Positions 30,230 to 38,601 of a stretch of DNA of 64,000 nucleotides are shown one piece after another. Source of the stretch: Acetothermia bacterium UBA3571 (GTDB taxonomy: Bacteria; Bipolaricaulota; Bipolaricaulia; Bipolaricaulales; Bipolaricaulaceae); assembly GCA_002375995.1 (NCBI GenBank), contig DFNI01000013.1:1-64000 (forward strand). The letters are read 5' to 3'. Positions within the stretch are counted from its first letter, which is position 1; each line of letters starts with the position of its first letter. Under the pieces are notes generated by a model. It was not told the origin of the DNA and did no database searches. It saw only the letters and a list, made by a program, of their open reading frames with translations. The translations under genes were made by a program, and so were the position numbers.

Positions 30230-31990
30230 TCAGAAAAGCCCCTTGACCTGACCGGTCTCGGGGTCGATGTCGATGCGCCGGTAGGCGGGGTCCGAGGAGG
30301 TCCCGGGCATGAGCTTGATGTCCCCCGCCATGGGACAGAGGAACCTGGCCCCAGTGAAAACGAGGATATCCCGGATGGGAAGCACCCAGCCCTTGGGTAC
30401 CCCTTTCAGGTTGGGATCGTGGGAGAGGGAAAGGTGGGTTTTCACCATCATGGTGTAGAAGTCTCGGAACCGCGGATCCTCCTCGAACTCTTTGGCCTTG
30501 GCCTCCGCTTGAGGGGTCCAGGAAACCCCGTCCGCTCCATATACCTCCTTGGCGATGAGCTCGACACGCTTCCGGAGCGGCATCTCCAGGGGGTAGAGGT
30601 ACTTGAACTCCACCGGCTCCTCACACGCCTCGATGACGGCGTCCGCGAGCTCCAGCGCCCCCTCTCCTCCCTTAAGCCAGTGTTCTGAGACCGCACACCG
30701 GGCCCCGGCCTGTTCCACCGCCCGTCGCACGAGCTCGATCTCGGCGTCGGTGTCGGTGTAGAAACGGTTGATGCACACTACCGGCTTTATCCCGGACTTC
30801 TTCACCGTCTCGATGTGGTGGAGGAGGTTCGGGATCCCCCGCTCCACGAGCTCCAGGTTCTCCTCCTGGTATTCCTTGGCCAATGGCCGCCCCGGCACCA
30901 CCTTGGGACCCCCGCCGTGCATCTTCAGGGCCCGGATGGTGCACACGATCACCGACACGTTAGGGACAAGGCCGCTTATCCTACATTTGACGTTCCAGAA
31001 CTTCTCGAAGCCGATGTCGGCCCCGAAGCCCGACTCGGTGACGTGGTAGTCGAAAAGCTTGAGCCCGATGAGGTCCCCGATCACCGAGGACTGGCCGATG
31101 GCGATATTGGCGAAGGGCCCGGCGTGTACCAGCACCGGCTGGTACTCCACCGTGCAGCAGAGGGTGGGGTTGATGGTATTCCGCATCCACGCTGCCATGG
31201 CCCCGGCCACCTCCAGGTCCTCGGCGGTGATGGGGTTCCCCCGCTTGTCGTAAGCTAGGGTAATCTGCCCAATCCGCTCCCTTAAGTCTCGGAGGTCCCG
31301 CACGATGGAGAGGATGGCCATGAGCTCCGAGGAGACCGAGATCTGAAAGCCGGATTCCATCATGAAGCCGTCCATCTTGCCGCCGAGGCCGATGATGATC
31401 CGCCGCAGGGCCTGGGCACAGAAGTCGATGGCCCACCGCCACTCCACCCGGCGGGGGTCGATGTCCAGGCGCTTCAGGCCCCGCTTCGCAAGCTGCTCGT
31501 CGGAGTAATTGAACTCGTGCTGGAGGCGGGCGGTGATGGCCACCATGGCCAAGTTGTGGGCGTTGGTGATGGCGTCGATGTCGCCGGTCAAACCCAGGGT
31601 GAACTCGGTCATGGGGATGAGCAGGGCGTTCCCACCCCCGGCGGCCGTGCCCTTGATGTTGAAGGTGGGGCCCGCCGACGGCTGGCGGATGCATCCGCCC
31701 ACGTTCTTTCCCCGCTTCGCCAATCCCTCGATCAGCCCCAGTGTGGTGGTGGTCTTCCCTTCCCCCAGCGGGGTGGGCGTTATGGCGGTGATCTCGATGT
31801 ATTTCCCATTTGGGCGGTCCTTCAAGCGCTCGTAAATCTTGAGGTAGTCGAGCTTGCAGATCCTCCCGTAGGGGATGATCTCGTCTTTCCGAAGGTCGAG
31901 CCTTTCCGCCCACTCCTCGGGGGTGGGCATGTGCTTTTCCGCCTCCGCCGCAATCTCCCAGTCGGCGAGCTTCGTCGGATCGTACGGCAC
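30230..31990 (-). CDS. fhs: Formate-tetrahydrofolate ligase
   Basis: Fhs makes 10-formyl-THF from formate, THF and ATP, the first tetrahydrofolate step of the methyl branch of the Wood-Ljungdahl pathway. The 586-residue protein has P-loop TPLGEGKTTTT at about residues 74-84, SAGPTFNIKGTAAGGGNALL, and the C-terminal GDIKLMPGTSSDPAYRRIDI. It is slightly longer than usual (about 560). The start is GTG 31990 immediately after GGAGGTGGAG; the longer frame reads through a repeat and is unlikely. It lies 84 bases after metF, separated by an inverted repeat, and is the last gene of the operon. Confidence 0.96.
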   Translation of the reverse strand: MPYDPTKLADWEIAAEAEKHMPTPEEWAERLDLRKDEIIPYGRICKLDYLKIYERLKDRPNGKYIEITAITPTPLGEGKTTTTLGLIEGLAKRGKNVGGCIRQPSAGPTFNIKGTAAGGGNALLIPMTEFTLGLTGDIDAITNAHNLAMVAITARLQHEFNYSDEQLAKRGLKRLDIDPRRVEWRWAIDFCAQALRRIIIGLGGKMDGFMMESGFQISVSSELMAILSIVRDLRDLRERIGQITLAYDKRGNPITAEDLEVAGAMAAWMRNTINPTLCCTVEYQPVLVHAGPFANIAIGQSSVIGDLIGLKLFDYHVTESGFGADIGFEKFWNVKCRISGLVPNVSVIVCTIRALKMHGGGPKVVPGRPLAKEYQEENLELVERGIPNLLHHIETVKKSGIKPVVCINRFYTDTDAEIELVRRAVEQAGARCAVSEHWLKGGEGALELADAVIEACEEPVEFKYLYPLEMPLRKRVELIAKEVYGADGVSWTPQAEAKAKEFEEDPRFRDFYTMMVKTHLSLSHDPNLKGVPKGWVLPIRDILVFTGARFLCPMAGDIKLMPGTSSDPAYRRIDIDPETGQVKGLF

Positions 31991-32010
31991 CTCCACCTCC
32001 TTCCGGTTCG

Positions 32011-32078
32011 GTGACGGGTTACGCGTAACGCGTGACGGGTTCTCATGAGGCTTCCTCCCGTCACGCGTCACCCGTCAC
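32011..32078. repeat. GTGACGGGT inverted repeat between metF and fhs
   Basis: CGCGTGACGGG (32029-32039) pairs perfectly with CCCGTCACGCG (32057-32067) around a 17-base loop. GTGACGGGT (32011-32019) pairs with ACCCGTCAC (32070-32078) as an outer stem with an uneven bulge. The unit GTGACGGGT occurs several times in both orientations. It resembles small palindromic repeats scattered in some bacterial genomes. In the mRNA it would form a strong stem that could stabilise or attenuate the fhs end of the operon. Confidence 0.7.
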
Positions 32079-32959
32079 GGATTTATTCCGGCGAGTTCCA
32101 AGATGGCCGGCACCAGGTCCTCCCAGCCCATGGGCATGAGATGGATCCCCTGGCAATACGGCTTCACCTTCCTGATGATCCGGGCGCAGATCTCGGCGCT
32201 CACCTCCTTCCGCTCCTCCTTCGTCTTCGCCCGCTCCATCTCGGCGATCACCCCCTCGGGCACGTTTATCCCGGCGATGTTCTCGTTCATGAACCGCGCC
32301 ATCCGGGCGCTCTTTAGAGGGATGATCCCCACGAGCACGGGCACCTTCAGATCCTCCACTTCCCGCACGAACCTAAGGAACGCGTCGGGATCGTAAACGG
32401 CCTGGGTCTGGAAGAATTTAGCCCCCATCTTGACCTTCAGTCGCATCTTGAGGATATGGGGGCCCAGGGGCTCAACCCCGGGGTTCACCACCGCCCCGGC
32501 GAAGAAATCGGGCGCTCCCTGGAGGTCGTTCCCCGCGAGGTCCTTTCCGTCGTTGAGACTTCTTATCGTGGCGAGAAGCTGGACCGAGTCCAGGTCGAAG
32601 ACGGGCCTGGCGCCGGGGTGGTCCCCCAGGGTGGGGTAATCACCGGTGAGGGCGAGCACGTTCTCGATCCCCAACGCCCACGCCCCCAAGAGATCCGCCT
32701 GTAGCGCCAGGCGGTTCCGGTCCCGACAGGTCATCTGGAGGATGGGCTCGTATCCTTCCCGCACTATCAGGGCACAGAGGGCCCAGGAGCTCATGCGCAG
32801 GACCGAAGACTGGAGGTCGGTCACGTTGAACGCGTGGACGTAAGGGGCGAGCTTCCGCACCTCCTCCAGGGCAGGCCCCACATCGGTCCCCTTGGGCGGG
32901 CCGGCCTCACAGGTGATCACGAACTCGCCTTTAGCAAATCTCTCGCGGAGCCTCATCAC
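32075..32959 (-). CDS. metF: Methylenetetrahydrofolate reductase, MetF-type flavoprotein
   Basis: MetF reduces 5,10-methylene-THF to 5-methyl-THF. The 294-residue protein is a TIM-barrel FAD protein: EFVITCEAGPPKGTDVG, AFNVTDLQSSVLRMSSWALC, QMTCRDRNR (the folate and flavin strand), NVLALTGDYPTLGDHPGARP, and KMGAKFFQTQAVYDPDAFLR. There is no C-terminal regulatory domain. It overlaps the metV stop by ATGA, the standard partnership in acetogens, where MetV donates electrons to MetF. Its only other redox neighbour here is the [NiFe] hydrogenase. Confidence 0.95.
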   Translation of the reverse strand: MMRLRERFAKGEFVITCEAGPPKGTDVGPALEEVRKLAPYVHAFNVTDLQSSVLRMSSWALCALIVREGYEPILQMTCRDRNRLALQADLLGAWALGIENVLALTGDYPTLGDHPGARPVFDLDSVQLLATIRSLNDGKDLAGNDLQGAPDFFAGAVVNPGVEPLGPHILKMRLKVKMGAKFFQTQAVYDPDAFLRFVREVEDLKVPVLVGIIPLKSARMARFMNENIAGINVPEGVIAEMERAKTKEERKEVSAEICARIIRKVKPYCQGIHLMPMGWEDLVPAILELAGINP

Positions 32960-33636
32960 TCCTCCTCCAGGTACTCCAGGGCCCAGAAGGGGGCCTTACG
33001 GCGGGAGAGGGGCACGTCCAAGCCCTTCTGGGAGTCCTGCGGCGGCCGGTATTCCAGGAGGAGGTCCAGCCGCCCCAGCGCCTCCAGCCGGTCGTAGATC
33101 CGTTGCCAACCGCAGGGCCGCCCCGGCTCGAGCTCACATTCCCCGTTCTGGGAGCCGCCGCACGGGCCGTGCAGGAGCCCCTTGGGGCAGGCGGTATGGG
33201 GGCAGATCCCGCCGGTGTAGTAGAGGAGGCAGTCGCCGCAGCGGCCGCAGCGCTCCTCCGAGGGCCAGACCCCCTGGAGCCCCCCCATGGTGACGGTGTT
33301 GGCCGCGGGGTACACCGGTTTGTCCAACACCTGGGCCACCGCCTGGACTCCCACCCCACAGGAGGCGACCACCACCACGTCCGCAGCTTCCACCTCCTCC
33401 CGGCGGCGGGAAAGCCTGAAGCCCACCAAGGCCTTGTTGCAGAGGAAGGGAAGGACCAGGGCTCCCGTGAGGGGATGACCCGCTTCTTCCAAGGCCGGGC
33501 GAAGCTTTTCCACCCCTTCCTTTCCGCCGGTGCCACATACCTCGGCGCAGCCGTCGCACGCGAGCAGGAACACCCGCTCCCCCTCCCCGAGGTATCCCAG
33601 GAGCTCCTCCAGAGGCTTGAGTTCAGAGACCAGCAT
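32956..33636 (-). CDS. metV: MetV, iron-sulfur/zinc partner of MetF
   Basis: MetV is the small partner of acetogen methylene-THF reductase. This 226-residue protein has the N-terminal Cys motif LLACDGCAEVCGTGG and a Cys-rich C-terminal domain, CGRCGDCLLYYTGG then CPHTACPKGLLHGPCGGSQN. The pattern matches the methylene-THF reductase C-terminal domain proteins, which carry iron-sulfur clusters and zinc. It is separated from the hydrogenase large subunit gene by 12 bases and overlaps metF. The Cys sets would let it pass electrons between an external donor and MetF flavin. Confidence 0.93.
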   Translation of the reverse strand: MLVSELKPLEELLGYLGEGERVFLLACDGCAEVCGTGGKEGVEKLRPALEEAGHPLTGALVLPFLCNKALVGFRLSRRREEVEAADVVVVASCGVGVQAVAQVLDKPVYPAANTVTMGGLQGVWPSEERCGRCGDCLLYYTGGICPHTACPKGLLHGPCGGSQNGECELEPGRPCGWQRIYDRLEALGRLDLLLEYRPPQDSQKGLDVPLSRRKAPFWALEYLEEE

Positions 33637-33648
33637 CCCTACCTCCCC

Positions 33649-35058
33649 TCACTGGATGGCACAGGCCAGGCACGGATCGAAGGAACGCACGATCCTCCCG
33701 GCCTCCAGGATCCCGTCCCCCTGTACCCGCGTCCCCTGGAGGGCCTGTTCGATGGGACCGGGCACTCCCCGCTCGTCCCGGGGGGATGCGTTCCAGGTGG
33801 TGGGGGAGATCACCTGGTAGTGGGCGATTCTCTTCCCCTGGATCCGGATCCAGTGGCCCAACGCCCCCCGGGGCGCGTCGGTGAGCCCCTCGCCCCTTCC
33901 CTCCACGGGGATGCGGTACTCCACCGCTACCGGGGCGGAGAGGTCCAGCTCAGAAAGCCAGCGCTCCATGGCCCGGGCGATGAACAGGGCCTCGATCCCC
34001 CGCGCCAGATGCCTCCCCATGGCCGAGCTCAGGGCCCCGGGCGAGGCACCGGCTTCCCGGAGGAGGTCCCCGGCGATCTCCCGGAACTCCTGGGGTCCTA
34101 CCTGGAGGGCCACCGCAACCCGGGCCGCCGGGCCCACCTCGCACGGCTCGCCCCGGTAGCGGGGGGACTTGATCCAGGAGTAGCCCCCCTCCTTGTCTGG
34201 ATCCGGCTCGACTTCCTCCTCCCACGGGGGCACGGCCCCGTCGCCGGAGTACCAAGAGTGGGATATCCCCTCGCGGATCTCCCCAGGATCCAAGGGCATG
34301 TATTCGCCCCCGAGGATCGCCCCGGCGGGGAAGAGGCGTTCCCCCTCCAGGGGGAAACAGCCGAAGGTGAGGAGGTTCCCCACCTTCCCCAGCTCGAAGT
34401 AATCGTGATATCGCTCCGCTAAGAGGAGGAGGTCCGGGATATAGGTGCCCTCGATGAACCCCACGATCTCCCGCAGGCGGAACCGGAACGCGGCCACCTC
34501 TCCCAGGGTGGGCCGGTAGGTCACGCCCCCGGGGACGATGGACATATCGTGGGGCATCTTCCCCCCGAAGAGGGCCACGAGCTCCTGGGCTTTTCTCCGC
34601 ATCTCCAGGGCCTCGAGGTAGTGCTCGGCGAGCTCTTGAGTCTCCTCCCGGAAGGTGCGGCGGTCCTCATCGGTGCCGGGGGAGAGGGCGCCGGGCAGGG
34701 CCCGGGCGGGGAGGTAGTCGGGAAGCGCGAGGTGGTAAAAGTGGAGGACGTGGTTGTGGAGGTAATTGGCACCGTAAATGAGGTTCCGTAGGAGCTGGCC
34801 GTTCCGGGGTGGCGAAAGCCCCAGGGCGTCGTCCAGGCACAACGACGCCGCGGTGGAGTGGGCGAGAGGACATACCCCGCAGATCCGGGTAGTGATCCGT
34901 TGGGCATCCAGGGGATGGCGGCCCTCCAGGATCCGCTCGATCCCCCGGTACAGGGCCCCGGAACAGCGGGCCTCCCGGATCACACCATCCTCCACCTCTA
35001 TCTCCACCCGCAGGTGCCCCTCGATCCGCGTGATGGGGTCTATCGTGATCCGGCTCAT
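33649..35058 (-). CDS. [NiFe] hydrogenase large subunit without C-terminal extension
   Basis: This 469-residue catalytic subunit holds the Ni-Fe(CN)2CO site. Its four Cys ligands are C60 and C63 in RICGVCPLAHS and C463 and C466 in DPCLACAIQ. The overall sequence (ITIDPITRIEGHLRVEIEVE) is closest to group 1/2 uptake enzymes. The reading frame stops right after CAIQ. The usual His/Arg and cleaved peptide of 10-20 residues are missing, so no maturation protease should be needed. HupV-type sensory hydrogenases share this trait. It is coupled to the small subunit gene (ATGA) and followed after 12 bases by metV. Confidence 0.95.
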   Translation of the reverse strand: MSRITIDPITRIEGHLRVEIEVEDGVIREARCSGALYRGIERILEGRHPLDAQRITTRICGVCPLAHSTAASLCLDDALGLSPPRNGQLLRNLIYGANYLHNHVLHFYHLALPDYLPARALPGALSPGTDEDRRTFREETQELAEHYLEALEMRRKAQELVALFGGKMPHDMSIVPGGVTYRPTLGEVAAFRFRLREIVGFIEGTYIPDLLLLAERYHDYFELGKVGNLLTFGCFPLEGERLFPAGAILGGEYMPLDPGEIREGISHSWYSGDGAVPPWEEEVEPDPDKEGGYSWIKSPRYRGEPCEVGPAARVAVALQVGPQEFREIAGDLLREAGASPGALSSAMGRHLARGIEALFIARAMERWLSELDLSAPVAVEYRIPVEGRGEGLTDAPRGALGHWIRIQGKRIAHYQVISPTTWNASPRDERGVPGPIEQALQGTRVQGDGILEAGRIVRSFDPCLACAIQ

Positions 35059-35918
35059 CTCGCCCCCCTATACGTGGCCTTTTCCTCCTCCAGGGAAAGC
35101 TTGCGGAAGAAAGGAGAAAAGCTGTCGGGAAAATCGGGCTCCACACAGCCGATGCAGGGGTGGCCCGCCCTGATGCACCAGTTCACCCCCCCGTTCCAAG
35201 CGTGTTCCGGGCAGGCCGCATCGGTGAACGGGCCCTTACAGCCGAGTTCGTAGAGGCATCCCCGTTCCCCGAAATAGGGAGCGAAACGGGCGACATCGAA
35301 GTCGGGGCGCCGGGGACAGTGCTCGTGGATGAGCCCGGAGTAGACGCTCTTGAGTCTTCCGGCGTCGTCCATGTCCTCGGGGCCGGGCAGGCCCCGGGCG
35401 AGGAGGATCACCACTGTCTCCACGAACCACCGGGGATGCGGGGGACAACCCGGCACGTTCACCACCGGGACCTCTATCCCCTCCCGCCGCAAAAGCTCCC
35501 CCACCCCCACGGCGCCGGTGGGATTGGGAGCGCCGGAGGGGATGCCCCCGTAGGAAGCACATGTGCCGAACGCGAGCACCGCCAGAGCACCGCGGGCAAG
35601 CTCTGCGGCCCGCTCCCGCATGGGGACTTCACCCACTGTCCCGTACCTCCCCCCTGCCGCGGTGGGGATGGCCCCCTCCACCACCAGCACGTACTCCCCG
35701 GCCTCCTCCGCGGGGATCTTCTCCAGCACTTCCAAGGCCGGCCGGCCCGTGGGGCCCATGAGGGTGGCGTGGAACACGAGGGCGATTCCCTTTCCGGGAA
35801 CGATCTCGTCCAGCAAGAGGTTCTTGATATCGGGGTATGCGGCGTTCATGAGGGAGACGGAGCACCCGGTGCAGCCGGCAGCCTGGAACCAAACCACCGT
35901 GCGAGCCTCTCCCCTCAC
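35055..35918 (-). CDS. [NiFe] hydrogenase small subunit, cytoplasmic type
   Basis: This 287-residue iron-sulfur subunit has the proximal cluster ligands C16 and C19 (AAGCTGCSVS), then GTCASYGGIP and VPGCPPHP. The distal cluster His/Cys are in HEHCPRRPDF and RGCLYELGCKGP, and the medial cluster region is NWCIRAGHPCIGCVEPDF. The Cys in NWC replaces the Pro (NWP) of enzymes with a [3Fe-4S] medial cluster, so three [4Fe-4S] clusters are likely. There is no Tat signal and no C-terminal membrane anchor, so the enzyme is cytoplasmic. It is the first gene of the operon. Confidence 0.94.
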   Translation of the reverse strand: MRGEARTVVWFQAAGCTGCSVSLMNAAYPDIKNLLLDEIVPGKGIALVFHATLMGPTGRPALEVLEKIPAEEAGEYVLVVEGAIPTAAGGRYGTVGEVPMRERAAELARGALAVLAFGTCASYGGIPSGAPNPTGAVGVGELLRREGIEVPVVNVPGCPPHPRWFVETVVILLARGLPGPEDMDDAGRLKSVYSGLIHEHCPRRPDFDVARFAPYFGERGCLYELGCKGPFTDAACPEHAWNGGVNWCIRAGHPCIGCVEPDFPDSFSPFFRKLSLEEEKATYRGAR

Positions 35919-36049
35919 CTCGCCTCCTTTCCCAGTCGAGAAACCAGATTAGCGAGAACAAACGCGGAGGACAACTTTGGGAACCTTTCTGCTTATCCGC
36001 TTTTTACGCTCAAAAGGACCCTAAACCCAAAGTGCCCTTCTGTACGCCA

Positions 36050-36079
36050 TTGATTTGGAAGAGCCGTTTTGGGTATAAG
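36050..36079 (+). promoter_or_regulatory. Promoter of proS
   Basis: TTGATT at 36050-36055 is followed after 18 bases by TATAAG at 36074-36079. About 90 bases of leader follow before the proS ATG. The 250-base gap also serves the divergent hydrogenase operon, but no clear promoter was found for it. Confidence 0.45.
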
Positions 36080-36172
36080 GAGGAGAAGGCTCCGGAGAGG
36101 CACTCCCGGGTGGGGACGGAGCGAACTACTGAGTAATATTGGGGCTACCAAACCAACAAGCGGGGTTTTGCC

Positions 36173-37609
36173 ATGGCGGAGGGGATAACGCGGCGTAGCG
36201 AGGATTTCGCGCAGTGGTACAACGATGTGGTGAGGCGCGCGGAGCTAGCCGATTATGCTCCCGTGCGGGGGTGCATGGCGATCCGCCCCTATGGATACGC
36301 CCTGTGGGAGAACATCCAACGCTCCCTCGACCGGCGGTTCAAGGAGACGGGGCACCGAAACGCTTACTTCCCCATGTTCATACCTTACAGCTTCATCCAA
36401 AAGGAAGCCGAGCACGTGGAAGGCTTTTCGCCTCAGCTGGCGGTGGTGACCCATGGGGGCGGAAAGAAGCTGGAGGAGCCGCTGGTGGTCCGCCCCACCT
36501 CTGAAGCCATCATTGGACATTTCTACTCCAAATGGATCAATTCTTATCGGGACTTACCGCTCCTAATCAACCAGTGGTGCAACGTGGTGCGCTGGGAGAT
36601 GCGGCCCAGGCTTTTCCTCCGCACCACCGAATTCCTCTGGCAAGAAGGACACACGGCCCACGCCACTGCGGAAGAAGCGGAAGAAGAGGCGCGCCGGATC
36701 CTGGATATCTACGCTGAGTTCGCCGAGCGAGAAATGGCGATCCCGGTGATCAAAGGAAGGAAAAGCGAAAGCGAGAAATTCCCCGGGGCGCTGGTGAGCT
36801 ATACCATCGAGGGGATGATGGGCGATCGCCGTGCCCTCCAAATGGGCACCTCCCACAACCTGGGCCAAAACTTCGCTAAAGCCTTCGACATCAAATACCT
36901 GGACAGGGAGAATAGGCTGCAATACTGCTGGACCACTTCTTGGGGCGTGAGCACGCGGCTTATCGGGGCCCTTATCATGGTTCACGGGGACGACAACGGC
37001 CTTATCCTCCCCCCTCGGCTTGCCCCCATCCAGGTGATTGTAGTTCCCATCTACAAAGAAGAGGAGCGGACCAAAGTGATGGAGGCGGTGGAGCGGGTGA
37101 AGGGTCTTTTGGGGGATCGGGTGCGGTGGGAAGTGGACGACCGGGACGAGTACACCGCCGGTTGGAAGTTCAACGAGTGGGAACTCCGGGGTGTCCCGCT
37201 CCGCATCGAGGTCGGCCCCCGAGATGTGGAGGCCGAACAGGCCACCCTCGCCCGCCGTGACGTGCCGGGGAAGGAGGGCAAATGGGCCGTTCCCCTGGAG
37301 GGGCTCGGGGAGGCGGTGGAGCAGGCCCTGGGCGAGATCCAGGAAGCCCTGTTCAAGCGGGCCCTGGCGTTCCGGGAGGAACATACCCATCGTCCCACCA
37401 CCTGGGAGGAGTTTGTGGAAGCGGTGGAGGATGGGTTCGCCTTGATCCCCTGGTGTGGTGACGCCGCGTGCGAGGAGAGGATCCAAGAGGAGACGAAGGC
37501 CACCAACCGCTGCATCCCCCTGGAGCAAGAAGCGCTCCCTTCCGGGGCCCGCTGTGTCCATTGCGGAAAGCCCGCGGTGGAGTGGGCCCTGTTCGCCCGG
37601 GCCTACTGA
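36173..37609 (+). CDS. proS: Prolyl-tRNA synthetase, archaeal/eukaryotic-like type
   Basis: ProS charges tRNA-Pro. The 478-residue length, absence of an editing insertion domain and presence of a C-terminal extension ending in Tyr (LFARAY) identify the type found in archaea, eukaryotes and some thermophilic bacteria. Class II motifs are PMFIPYSFIQKEAEHVEGFS (motif 1 region), VVRPTSEAIIGH, NQWCNVVRWEMRPRLFLRTT (motif 2) and TTSWGVSTRLIGALIMVHGD (motif 3). Cys in CGDAACEERIQEE and CVHCGKP mark the zinc-like domain. ATG 36173 follows AAGCGGGG. Confidence 0.95.
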   Translation: MAEGITRRSEDFAQWYNDVVRRAELADYAPVRGCMAIRPYGYALWENIQRSLDRRFKETGHRNAYFPMFIPYSFIQKEAEHVEGFSPQLAVVTHGGGKKLEEPLVVRPTSEAIIGHFYSKWINSYRDLPLLINQWCNVVRWEMRPRLFLRTTEFLWQEGHTAHATAEEAEEEARRILDIYAEFAEREMAIPVIKGRKSESEKFPGALVSYTIEGMMGDRRALQMGTSHNLGQNFAKAFDIKYLDRENRLQYCWTTSWGVSTRLIGALIMVHGDDNGLILPPRLAPIQVIVVPIYKEEERTKVMEAVERVKGLLGDRVRWEVDDRDEYTAGWKFNEWELRGVPLRIEVGPRDVEAEQATLARRDVPGKEGKWAVPLEGLGEAVEQALGEIQEALFKRALAFREEHTHRPTTWEEFVEAVEDGFALIPWCGDAACEERIQEETKATNRCIPLEQEALPSGARCVHCGKPAVEWALFARAY

Positions 37610-37710
37610 AGCCGTCCCACACTCGGGGCAAGGGGGCAAGGCACTCCCGAGGTCTTCCCATGGGTTCCCCCTCGGGACATTAGCCGTTTAAAATGAGCGA
37701 GGGGGAAGGG

Positions 37711-38499
37711 ATGGCGTCCAGGTTCGTGGTGGCGACTTACAACTGTAACTCCATCCGGAGCAGGCTTCCCTTGGTGCTCCGTTGGCTTGAGGAACATAGG
37801 CCGGATGTACTGTGCTTGCAGGAGACCAAGGTCCCGGACCCGGAGTTCCCCGCGGACGCGTTCCGGGAGGCGGGCTATCACGTGGTCTTTCGGGGACAGA
37901 AGGGCGGAGCCGGGGTAGCCATCGCGAGTCTAGAGGAGCCAGAAGGTGTCTCCTTCGGGCTCGATGACGGAGGACCTCCCGATGAGACGCGCTTGATACG
38001 CGTCACAGTGCGAGGGATCCCCATCGTCAACACGTATGTTCCCCAGGGAAGGTCGCCGGACCACGAGATGTTCCGCTACAAGCTTCAGTGGTTGGGGCGG
38101 CTCCGGGATTACTTCGACCGCCATTTCTCGCCGGAAGAACCCCTCCTCTGGTGCGGGGATTTCAACGTGGCTCCCGAGGAGATCGACGTCCACAATCCGG
38201 TGCGGCTGAAGAACCACGTGGACTTTCACCCCAAGGCTCGGGCGGCGCTGGAGCGGATCCGGGAGTGGGGATTCGTGGACGTGTTCCGCAAGCACCATCC
38301 CAACGAGCCGGGACAATATACGTTCTGGGATTATCGGGTGCCGAAGGCTCTGGAACGGAACTTGGGCTGGCGGGTGGACCACATCTGGGCCACCCGGCCG
38401 TTGGCGGAGAAATCGGTGGACGCCTGGATCGACCGCGAGGCCCGCCGGATGGAGAAGCCCTCGGACCACACCTTCCTGGTAGCCGAGTTCGAGCTTTAG
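37711..38499 (+). CDS. xth: Exodeoxyribonuclease III
   Basis: This 262-residue AP endonuclease/3'-5' exonuclease removes abasic sites in base-excision repair. Motifs are VVATYNCNSIRSRLPLVLRW, LCLQETKVPD (metal Glu), NTYVPQGR, CGDFNVAPEEIDVHNP, and SDHTFLVAEFEL with the catalytic Asp-His. ATG 37711 has the purine-rich GAGGGGGAAGGG directly before it and is preferred over the ATG six codons upstream, which has none. Confidence 0.95.
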   Translation: MASRFVVATYNCNSIRSRLPLVLRWLEEHRPDVLCLQETKVPDPEFPADAFREAGYHVVFRGQKGGAGVAIASLEEPEGVSFGLDDGGPPDETRLIRVTVRGIPIVNTYVPQGRSPDHEMFRYKLQWLGRLRDYFDRHFSPEEPLLWCGDFNVAPEEIDVHNPVRLKNHVDFHPKARAALERIREWGFVDVFRKHHPNEPGQYTFWDYRVPKALERNLGWRVDHIWATRPLAEKSVDAWIDREARRMEKPSDHTFLVAEFEL

Positions 38500-38601
38500 G
38501 TAGAAGACCCCTCGGACTCCTTTTGCAGGGCCACGATGCGAGGATGCGGGACGACACTTGACTTGTCCAACTCCCTTGGGAGAAGCTAGACACGGAAAAC
38601 G

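Noticed and set aside
36080..36172. Possible T-box or riboswitch before proS
   Set aside because: The leader has no T-box motif (the conserved 14-base antiterminator block is absent) and no terminator hairpin with T run.
37620..37692. Small gene between proS and xth
   Set aside because: The 100-base gap has no ribosome site and start combination apart from the xth ATG pair.
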